Assembly: GCA_016789145.1 (NCBI GenBank)
Contig: JAEUQI010000022.1
Location: forward strand, 1 to 41,450
Direction: 5' to 3'
From: Blastocatellia bacterium
GTDB lineage: Bacteria > Acidobacteriota > Blastocatellia > Pyrinomonadales > Pyrinomonadaceae
Length of the DNA: 41,450 nt
This document shows, in pieces, positions 32,363 to 39,156 of the stretch (positions within the stretch are counted from its first letter, which is position 1; every line of letters begins with the position of its first letter). Position numbers and translations under genes: made by a program. A model generated the notes under the pieces. That model searched no databases and had not been told where the DNA came from. It saw only the letters and a list, made by a program, of their open reading frames with translations.

Positions 32363-33501
32363 TATTTCTTTGGCGGCACCGTTTGATACTGAACGATATC
32401 CTCAGGCGGCGTTACTTTCATTCGATTCCGATCCTTAAAGACCGAAAAGATCTTCGTGTCCATCGACCCGGAATTGCTACGCAACTGTATGGAAAATGTC
32501 TTATTGTCGCCTTTGCCCTCGACCTTCAACGGCAAGCGTCCCCATACTTCTGTATTGTTCGGGTTACGCCAAACGGTGTAATAGGCCTGATCATACTTGT
32601 CGAAAGCGAGGATCAAAATGCCGTCAAAATCCGGCTCAACTCCATCGATAGGCTTGACGGCGTTGGTTCGCGTGAGAATGACCCAGCTTCCAGGTGTCGA
32701 AGCCTTACCAACGCCTGCCGTATCGCCATCCAGACGCTGCCACGTTACGAATTTCTTATTGTTCTGCTGAAAAAAGACAATATCAGAAGGAACTTGTAGC
32801 TCGACCTGTCGTCCAAAAAGCCATCCCGCAGGTGCCGGAGAGACCGATGGATCAAGTCGAACTTGATACCAAATATCGTATTTCTCCTGTATGTTTTCAG
32901 GCTCGTCCTTTTCTTTGGCCGCTTCGATGTCGTCATTCTTTGTTCTCTTGCCCGGTTTTGGCGGCCCCTTCGTTCCGTCGTCGACGTCCGGCGCTTCTTG
33001 TTTCGGCACGAACTTCCAAGCCATGATGTCGAAGGTCGAGCCCTGAGTGAGTTTGAAGAGAACATTCTCCGGCGTCATATCCGGAGCCATCCGCAAGTTG
33101 GATGCGCTTCGAATGATGCCCGAAGCTTGCGGCGTTTGACCTTCGTATTCCTCGGCGAGTTTCCTCGATCGGTTCAGCGTGTCGCTTGTAATGACATTTT
33201 GAGCCTCGATCCAACCTTCAGTAAGTTCCGTATCTCGAGCTCGAACGCGATACCAGAGCACTTTCTCGAATTCAAACGAGTCGAGCACATCCAACGTATC
33301 GCCCCGCTTTACCTCCAGCAGATCGGCAGCCACAACTGAATATGACGTACGGATCTGTGCCGTTTTGGCAATTACTGTTGCCGTGTCACTGACACCGAGC
33401 GCATTAGTGACGCCACCGATCGCATTATCGATCGCTGTACAAGAAAGGCTCCCCAATGCGAGGGAAACAAGCAATACAAAAACAAGAACACGCGTGATCA
33501 T
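32362..33501 (-). CDS. Putative lipoprotein with SH3-like (SH3b) repeats
   Basis: A 379-residue exported protein. The N-terminus MITRVLVFVLLVSLALGSLSC has a signal with a Cys21 that could be lipidated, though the residue at -3 is not the usual Leu. Two SH3b-like stretches are visible: AKTAQIRTSYSVVAADLLEVKRGDTLDVL...WYRVRA...GWIEAQNV, and IIRSASNLRMAPDMTPENVLFKLTQGSTFDIMAW with a later WYQVRLD...GWLFGRQVEL. A charged insert (GTKGPPKPGKRTKNDD) lies in the second. It starts within the end of the M61-like gene (ATGA overlap). Confidence 0.82.
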   Translation of the reverse strand: MITRVLVFVLLVSLALGSLSCTAIDNAIGGVTNALGVSDTATVIAKTAQIRTSYSVVAADLLEVKRGDTLDVLDSFEFEKVLWYRVRARDTELTEGWIEAQNVITSDTLNRSRKLAEEYEGQTPQASGIIRSASNLRMAPDMTPENVLFKLTQGSTFDIMAWKFVPKQEAPDVDDGTKGPPKPGKRTKNDDIEAAKEKDEPENIQEKYDIWYQVRLDPSVSPAPAGWLFGRQVELQVPSDIVFFQQNNKKFVTWQRLDGDTAGVGKASTPGSWVILTRTNAVKPIDGVEPDFDGILILAFDKYDQAYYTVWRNPNNTEVWGRLPLKVEGKGDNKTFSIQLRSNSGSMDTKIFSVFKDRNRMKVTPPEDIVQYQTVPPKK

Positions 33502-35012
33502 TTCGAATCTTTCACCAACTTACGCCACGAATTATAACCCAATTTGTCGAGTATTGCCTTTTGGCGTGAATTAAGTTTCGATCTGACCGAGAGCTTCTTT
33601 ATGCCGTTCGATGTCATGAGATCCAATCCTGAATTATCAAAAAGCGATGCCGCGTGGATCAGTTGTTTGTCTGGCCGGCCTTTCGTTTCGGTAACATACT
33701 CGCCGACGATCGGCCTCAGTTCGGGATATGAGTTAAGTAGTTTGAGAACAGCTTCGTTGCCGTCGGTTCGTTCAGCCCGATCACTATATGTTTGGTAAAG
33801 CTCGCGAACCAGTGTGTCGCTGCTTCGCTTGCCCTTTGATGAGATGTTCAAAGCAAGGTCGCAAAGAAAGGCGAAGGCAAGCCCTTTAGCGTACAACTCC
33901 CGCTCCGAACCACCGTAGCGTTCTTTAGTAAGTTGTATAAGACCGGTCGAGGTTTCGACCGAAAATGCACGCCCAAGCGTGTCGAGCATGTCGTCAAACC
34001 TGATCGTATTGGACCGGACCGCGAGCCGGAGCGATGAATACAACGCAAATCCTTCGTAAAACCAATCGTATCTTCCGCTCAAAGACACGCCATTTGGTAT
34101 CCAAAAATGAAAAAGCTCGTGCCGCAATTGTTCATCGAGCTGCTGTAATGTTTGCGACTTGAATGGCATTTCGGTCGTCGCTATAAGTGCGGTACGTCCT
34201 CGTGTATCTGCCGCCCACTCACCTGTTGCCAAGTTTGGACGATAAACTGCAATAAGGTAATTCCCACCGCTGAGTTCGCCGAAAAGCCTTGAATAATCAA
34301 GCAATATCGCCCGTGACCTAGAATCGATCTCGTCATATGAAACCTGAAAATTCCCTCCCGTCACAACTGTAAATCGGTTGCGTTCTACCTCAAATTGAGA
34401 GCTTCTCCAGCCAGTTCCGACAAAGATAGCTGAATAATCGAGGTCACTGATCACAAGTGTGCCACTCGGGCCTTGCCTGGCAGTGCTGAAATGCTTCCAG
34501 CCGTTTGGAAGTTCTAGGTTTACGGTCGCATTGCGAATTTTTCCTGTCGGTTTAAACTCCTGAGGCAACAGATCGCCGAGCATTAAAACACCGGTTTGGT
34601 CCTTTAACCACGAGACGTGAGCCGCATCACGCAGCCTATATGTAGACCTGAGGTCAACGATGTACGAGAAGTCAACGATCTTGCCCAATGCGATGCAACA
34701 ACGAGGCGTAGTTACAAGCTGAAGGGCATTACCTTGGTCGTCTCTAGCGTACGGCTTAGATATTCGTTCGGCAGGGAGCACGACCCCCGCGACGTTCTCG
34801 GCAAACGCCAGAACATGAGATTCGTTTAGCGGCCGCTCCTGCTTGAATGAGCCGGTGACAGTTAGCTCATAGGGCCGCTTTTCGTCGATCGAAAGCGTAA
34901 CATTCATCTCTTGGGCCGCTGCAAATGTAAAAAATTGTAAAGTTAGCCCCAAAACGCCGAAAAAAAGGCGAACAAGCTGAAACTTTTTTGACATCACCAG
35001 TGATCGGCGCAT
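33498..35012 (-). CDS. Secreted M61-like metallopeptidase
   Basis: From ATG 35012 the protein has 504 residues; ATG 34994 gives an equally good signal peptide (MSKKFQLVRLFFGVLGLTLQFF) and 35090 is a less likely start. An N-terminal beta domain of about 220 residues precedes HELFHFW (H298, E299, H302, numbered from 35012) and the third ligand E320 in WFYEGFA. This gluzincin layout (HExxH with a downstream Glu, and HFW after it) matches the glycyl-aminopeptidase M61 group, though no PDZ domain is evident. It heads an operon with the SH3-like lipoprotein and the Smr gene. Confidence 0.8.
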   Translation of the reverse strand: MRRSLVMSKKFQLVRLFFGVLGLTLQFFTFAAAQEMNVTLSIDEKRPYELTVTGSFKQERPLNESHVLAFAENVAGVVLPAERISKPYARDDQGNALQLVTTPRCCIALGKIVDFSYIVDLRSTYRLRDAAHVSWLKDQTGVLMLGDLLPQEFKPTGKIRNATVNLELPNGWKHFSTARQGPSGTLVISDLDYSAIFVGTGWRSSQFEVERNRFTVVTGGNFQVSYDEIDSRSRAILLDYSRLFGELSGGNYLIAVYRPNLATGEWAADTRGRTALIATTEMPFKSQTLQQLDEQLRHELFHFWIPNGVSLSGRYDWFYEGFALYSSLRLAVRSNTIRFDDMLDTLGRAFSVETSTGLIQLTKERYGGSERELYAKGLAFAFLCDLALNISSKGKRSSDTLVRELYQTYSDRAERTDGNEAVLKLLNSYPELRPIVGEYVTETKGRPDKQLIHAASLFDNSGLDLMTSNGIKKLSVRSKLNSRQKAILDKLGYNSWRKLVKDSK

Positions 35013-35070
35013 AGACTCTTGTTTTACTTGACCTGACTGTTCTGACGTAATGTTCAGAATAAGGAATTGT

Positions 35071-35148
35071 ATGAGCCTAATCAAAGTCATAATTTACGCT
35101 CTTGTCTTGGTGTTCAGCCTGCTATTTTTGGGAAGATTCTTTTTCTAG
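35071..35148 (+). CDS. 25-residue hydrophobic peptide upstream of purH (putative leader or small membrane protein)
   Basis: ATG 35071 is preceded by AAGGA with five bases of spacing, and the frame runs to TAG at 35148. The peptide (MSLIKVIIYALVLVFSLLFL then GRFFF) is one membrane helix. It lies in the spacer divergent from the M61-like gene, with a terminator (35225-35248) between it and purH. No family was recognised. It could be a true small membrane protein, or a leader peptide of an attenuator; a chance ORF cannot be excluded at this length. Confidence 0.45.
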   Translation: MSLIKVIIYALVLVFSLLFLGRFFF

Positions 35149-35224
35149 GTAAGTGGCTCGGACAATGGAAAAGCGACATAAGATTGTTGAAAGACCTATG
35201 CGTCTTGAAATTGGGTAGGGTAAT

Positions 35225-35248
35225 AGCGGCTGAAATGGCCGCTTTTTT
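35225..35248 (+). terminator. Intrinsic terminator directly upstream of purH
   Basis: AGCGGC (35225-35230) and GCCGCT (35238-35243) form a 6-base GC-rich stem with a 7-base loop, followed by TTTTTTG from 35243. The T tract ends eight bases before the purH ATG (35257). A small hairpin AAGAC/GTCTT (about 35200-35216) precedes it. Confidence 0.82.
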
Positions 35249-35256
35249 GTTTCTAT

Positions 35257-36819
35257 ATGACCGAATTGCGAAAGATAAAGCGTGCACTGATCAGCGTTTC
35301 TGACAAAGCCGGCCTCATTGAATTTGTTTCCGAACTTGTCGGACACGGCGTCGAGATCATCTCGACGGGCGGCACAGCGGCACACCTACGTAACAACGGT
35401 TTCACGGTCACTGATGTCTCAGACGTAACGGGCTTTCCGGAAATGATGGACGGCCGTGTGAAGACATTGCATCCGAAGATTCACGGCGCGTTCCTAGCTT
35501 TGCGTGATAATGCCGTACATGTCGCCTCAATGACCGAACACGGCATCACGCCGATCGACCTCGTCGTAGTAAACCTTTATCCTTTCGAGCAAACCATCGC
35601 CAAAGAAGGCGTCACGCTCGAAGAAGCCGTCGAAAACATCGACATCGGCGGCCCTGCAATGATACGCTCAGCGTCAAAAAATTGGCGCGATGTTGCAGTT
35701 GTAACCGACGTAAATAGTTACGGCGATATCATTACGGAGTTGGCTGCAAACGACGGTTCGTTATCCCTGGAAACACGTGCGAAACTAGCTGCCGCCGCTT
35801 ACTCGCGAACAGCAGAATACGACACGGTGATAGCTGCGTACTTGTCAGAGTCGGGAGCCAAAGCGACCGGGTTCTCAGCGAGTGAAACAATACGAATGAC
35901 CAAGGCCGCCGACCTTCGATACGGCGAGAATCCACATCAGAAAGCCGCACTTTACAAGACAAACAACGGCGGCATCGCCAACGCAGAGCAACTCCACGGC
36001 AAAGAAATGTCGTTCAACAACTATGTCGATGCTGACGCGGCGTGGGCGTTGGTTAATGACTTTGACGAAACCGCAGTCGCCATCATCAAACATACAAATC
36101 CGAGCGGCGTCGGCACAGGCACGACAAGTCTAGAAGCCTACAAACGAGCCCTATCGACCGATCCTGTGTCAGCTTTTGGCGGCATCGTCGCTCTCAATCG
36201 AAAGGTCGATGCCGAGGTTGCAACCGCGATCATCGAAGTCTTTTCCGAGGTTATCATCGCGCCTGATTTTGACGATGCAGCACTCGACATATTCAAAAGT
36301 AAAAAGAACCTTCGAGTTCTAAAATGCGGAAACGAGAGTGTTAGCGAGCGTGCCAACGTGGAATACAAACAGATCTCCGGCGGTTTTCTCGTCCAAGACG
36401 CCGATGTTCACCGGCTATCGGTCGCGGAACTCAACATTGTCACCGACCGACAACCAACCGACGACGAGCTTAAAGCGATGCAACTCGCGTGGAGGGTTTG
36501 TAAGCACGTGAAATCAAACGCAATCGTTTTTGCCAACGGCGAACGCACACTCGGCGTCGGCGCCGGACAGATGAATCGCGTCGATTCGGTTCGAATCGCT
36601 GCGATGCGAGCCGAGCGATTCGAACTCGTACTGGGCGGCTGTGCTCTTGCGTCCGATGCTTTTTTCCCCTTCCGCGACAACGTTGACGAAGCCGCTCGCT
36701 TCGGCGTGAAGGCTATAATTCAGCCCGGAGGCTCGGTCAAAGATGAAGAATCGATCGCCGCCGCCAACGAACACGGGATCACTATGGCGTTTACGGGCAT
36801 ACGCCATTTCAAACACTAA
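35257..36819 (+). CDS. purH: Bifunctional AICAR transformylase / IMP cyclohydrolase
   Basis: A 520-residue protein of normal length. The N-terminal MGS-like cyclohydrolase domain (about 1-195) opens with KRALISVSDKAGLIEFV and ISTGGTAAHLRNNG, with RVKTLHPKIHGAFLA. The transformylase domain (about 200-520) carries LRYGENPHQKAALY, AIIKHTNPSGVG (catalytic Lys and His) and VLGGCALASDAFFPFRD, with QPGGSVKDEESIAAANEHG near the end. It completes purine synthesis and recycles the AICAR released by HisF. A terminator lies immediately before the start, suggesting transcription control by attenuation or a promoter within the loop region. Confidence 0.97.
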   Translation: MTELRKIKRALISVSDKAGLIEFVSELVGHGVEIISTGGTAAHLRNNGFTVTDVSDVTGFPEMMDGRVKTLHPKIHGAFLALRDNAVHVASMTEHGITPIDLVVVNLYPFEQTIAKEGVTLEEAVENIDIGGPAMIRSASKNWRDVAVVTDVNSYGDIITELAANDGSLSLETRAKLAAAAYSRTAEYDTVIAAYLSESGAKATGFSASETIRMTKAADLRYGENPHQKAALYKTNNGGIANAEQLHGKEMSFNNYVDADAAWALVNDFDETAVAIIKHTNPSGVGTGTTSLEAYKRALSTDPVSAFGGIVALNRKVDAEVATAIIEVFSEVIIAPDFDDAALDIFKSKKNLRVLKCGNESVSERANVEYKQISGGFLVQDADVHRLSVAELNIVTDRQPTDDELKAMQLAWRVCKHVKSNAIVFANGERTLGVGAGQMNRVDSVRIAAMRAERFELVLGGCALASDAFFPFRDNVDEAARFGVKAIIQPGGSVKDEESIAAANEHGITMAFTGIRHFKH

Positions 36820-36831
36820 GGGGTTTTTCTG

Positions 36832-36861
36832 TTGACAAGATGTTGTGCCAATGTTTAAACT
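36832..36861 (+). promoter_or_regulatory. Candidate sigma70-type promoter for the lipoprotein gene
   Basis: TTGACA (36832-36837) is a perfect -35; TAAACT (36856-36861) is a 4/6 match to the -10, with an 18-base spacer. It lies 85 bases ahead of the first NTF2-like lipoprotein start. Confidence 0.5.
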
Positions 36862-36945
36862 AAACGCAATTAGGACGACTGATGAACGCTCGGAAGGTTG
36901 ATGGCTTGATAACCTTGCGGGCGAATTGTGTTTTAGGGGTCGATT

Positions 36946-37941
36946 ATGAAGTATCTTGCATTACTGTTGTTCCTTGTTTCCTTATCGTTAGCTTGCGGCT
37001 CAACTCCTGCCAACACTAATACCGCTGCAAAAGCTCCTGCCGCAAATGCCGCTCCGGCCGGATCGAAACCTTCTTCGTTGCCGCCGCCGTCAAAAGAAGC
37101 TTTGGTTGAGTTCGATCGTCTCGGTAATGAGGCCTGGGCGAAAGGCGACGCAACGTACTTCGAGAATTTGCTTGCTGATAACTTTGTATCTTACTTCGGC
37201 GGCAAACGCGGCACCAAGGGCGACGAGCTTCGCATCATCCCGGAAAACAAATGCGCTATCAGATCGTGGACCCTCGACGAAACGCAAATGTTGGTAATTG
37301 ACGCTGATACGGCGGTCGTCAGCTACAAAAGCAATATTGATGGCACATGTGGTGATGTTGTTCTGCCGAGCCCCTTGCGTGCCGCGACCGTTTGGGTTCG
37401 CAGTGGAGACAGCTGGAAGTCGATCTATCACAACTCAACGCCGATCGTCGATCCGGCGACATTTGTTCCGCCGCCGGCAAAGCCCGCGACTAAGTCTGCC
37501 GAAAAACCGATCCCCCAAAAGACGATTAACCCGAACAGCCCAAATGAAAAGCGTCCGCCTGTTGTGGCCGATCAGTTCACTGATCTCATCGCAGGCCTCG
37601 AACGCCAGGTTTGGGAGGCTTGGAAAGCACGCGACAGCGCAAAGCTCGGGGCATTGATGGCTGAGAACGTCATGTTCGTTGATGGCTTTGGTGGCTTTCT
37701 TGGAAGCAAAGATGCTGTGCTCGCATCGTGGCTAGGACCAAAATGCGAAATTGAATCAGTCGAGATCTCATCGCCCTCAGTTTCTCTGATCAATCCGAAC
37801 GTCGCGTTGATGACCTTCAAAGGCACCGCTGTTGGAACATGCGACGGCAAAAAGCTGTTCCCATTCTGGGAAACGGCAGTTTATAGACAGGAAGGCTCGT
37901 CGTGGAAACTCATATTCGGTTTTGAAACGCCCGCGAGCTAG
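36946..37941 (+). CDS. Lipoprotein with two NTF2-like (DUF4440/SnoaL-type) domains, copy 1
   Basis: A 331-residue lipoprotein. The lipobox is LSLAC (Cys17) after MKYLALLLFLVSL, followed by an Asn/Thr/Ala/Pro linker. Two related alpha-beta domains follow at about 50-165 and 210-331; each begins with a helix of the form EFDRLGNEAWAKGD...FENLLADNFV or LERQVWEAWKARD...LGALMAENVMFVDG, then GT/SKDxVL, and ends with WVRSGDSWKSIYH or VYRQEGSSWKLIFGFE. This is the NTF2/SnoaL-like fold that often binds small molecules. It is a paralogue of the next gene; a terminator follows. Confidence 0.85.
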   Translation: MKYLALLLFLVSLSLACGSTPANTNTAAKAPAANAAPAGSKPSSLPPPSKEALVEFDRLGNEAWAKGDATYFENLLADNFVSYFGGKRGTKGDELRIIPENKCAIRSWTLDETQMLVIDADTAVVSYKSNIDGTCGDVVLPSPLRAATVWVRSGDSWKSIYHNSTPIVDPATFVPPPAKPATKSAEKPIPQKTINPNSPNEKRPPVVADQFTDLIAGLERQVWEAWKARDSAKLGALMAENVMFVDGFGGFLGSKDAVLASWLGPKCEIESVEISSPSVSLINPNVALMTFKGTAVGTCDGKKLFPFWETAVYRQEGSSWKLIFGFETPAS

Positions 37942-37956
37942 AACATTCAGCAAAGT

Positions 37957-37982
37957 AAAGCGGCTCGCAAGGCCGCTTTTTT
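37957..37982 (+). terminator. Intrinsic terminator after lipoprotein copy 1
   Basis: AAGCGGC (37958-37964) and GCCGCTT (37972-37978) form a 7-base stem, extendable by A-T pairs, followed by a T run to 37982. It closely resembles the terminator before purH (GCGGC/GCCGC). Confidence 0.88.
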
Positions 37983-38097
37983 GCGCCTTGGTGACGCTTG
38001 ACTCGATCCACAACCGATGATTAAATATCGCGCATTCAAGCGGTTTCCAATTGTGTCGCCTGTGTGCGGCCAACACTTCACTTTGAGGAGAAACGAT

Positions 38098-39072
38098 ATG
38101 AAACGGATGATCTTACTCGCCGTGGCTGCGACATTGCTAGCAGCGTGCGGCGGAACAGCGACCAATAACTCAACGCCTACTGCAACAAAGGCTGACGCTC
38201 CAAAACCCACGGCGTCTGCGCCGACTGCGGAAGTTCTATTCGCGATGGAGAAACAAGCCTCGGAGGCGTGGATCAAGGGCGACAAGGCTTTCTTCGAGGG
38301 GATGATGTCCGATAAATTCGTCTCGTTCGAGCAAGGTCGCCGTGGCAGCAAGTCGGACACGCTCGGCATGATCGGCACGTACAAATGCGAGATGAAGACT
38401 TGGGACCTGACCGAGCCGCAGATGTCGAAGATAAACGACGATACCTACGCGCTCACGACCAAAGGCACTTACGACGGCAGTTGCACCGGCCCGGACGGAA
38501 AGGCTATGAAGATGCCGAGCCCGGTTCGTGCGGTCAGCATATACACCCGCGACGGCGACAAATGGAAAGGTGCGTATCATGGTGAGACGATGATCATCGA
38601 TCCTAAAAATCCGCCGCCGGCTCCGCCAAAGACTGAGGCTCCTAAGAAGGACGCCGAAACTGCGAAGAAAGAGGAGATCAACAAGCCAACGCCCGGAGCC
38701 AACACCGACGCACTCGTCAAACTTCACACCGGCGGCTGGGAGGCATTCAAGGCAAAAGATGCGAAAGCGTTCGGCGACCTGCTCTCGTCAAATATGGCGC
38801 TTGTCGATCCGATCGGCGGCTATATTTCAGGCAAAGATGCCGTCATCAAAACCTGGACCGAGACGATGAAATGCGAGGGCATTACCAAAACCTCAGTTTC
38901 CGATGGTTTCGCATCAGCTCTGTCGCCGACCGTCGAGATACTCACGCTAAAGGGTACCGCTGACGGCAAATGCGACGGCATGGCGAACGGCCCGCTCTGG
39001 CAGATGGCTGTCTATGTAAAAGAGGGCGAAGCGTGGAAGCTAGCCTTTATGCAGGAATGGCCGGGAATGTAA
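38098..39072 (+). CDS. Lipoprotein with two NTF2-like (DUF4440/SnoaL-type) domains, copy 2
   Basis: The frame is open from 38017, but GAGGAG about seven bases before ATG 38098 and the signal peptide fix the start; the product has 324 residues. The lipobox is LLAAC (Cys16 region) after MKRMILLAVAAT. Two NTF2-like domains follow: EKQASEAWIKGDKAFFEGMMSDKFVSF... and LHTGGWEAFKAKDAKAFGDLLSSNMALVD..., each ending with a WKGAYH or WKLAFMQEW strand. It is a tandem duplicate of 36946-37941, sharing the domain order, GRRGSKSDTL/GKRGTKGDEL, and the Pro/Lys-rich linker. It ends before an inverted repeat at 39080-39140. Confidence 0.87.
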   Translation: MKRMILLAVAATLLAACGGTATNNSTPTATKADAPKPTASAPTAEVLFAMEKQASEAWIKGDKAFFEGMMSDKFVSFEQGRRGSKSDTLGMIGTYKCEMKTWDLTEPQMSKINDDTYALTTKGTYDGSCTGPDGKAMKMPSPVRAVSIYTRDGDKWKGAYHGETMIIDPKNPPPAPPKTEAPKKDAETAKKEEINKPTPGANTDALVKLHTGGWEAFKAKDAKAFGDLLSSNMALVDPIGGYISGKDAVIKTWTETMKCEGITKTSVSDGFASALSPTVEILTLKGTADGKCDGMANGPLWQMAVYVKEGEAWKLAFMQEWPGM

Positions 39073-39079
39073 TAGTAGC

Positions 39080-39140
39080 GTTGGTGGTCAGTAGATGGTA
39101 GTCGCTTTCGCAGCGTACCTGATAACTACTGACTACCAAC
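39080..39140. repeat. 15-base inverted repeat between the lipoprotein and comEC
   Basis: GTTGGTGGTCAGTAG (39080-39094) is matched by CTACTGACTACCAAC (39126-39140) with one mismatch; a smaller CGCT/AGCG dyad sits in the loop. The arms are GGT/AGT-rich iteron-like sequence. No T run follows on either strand, but as the only structure between two converging units it may act as a bidirectional transcription barrier. Confidence 0.6.
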
Positions 39141-39156
39141 CACCTTCCTACCGTCT

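Noticed and set aside
35013..35090. N-terminal extension of the M61-like peptidase to 35090
   Set aside because: It would put a polar stretch with Gln/Glu before the signal peptide and is antisense to the 25-codon ORF; a start at 35012 or 34994 gives a normal signal peptide.
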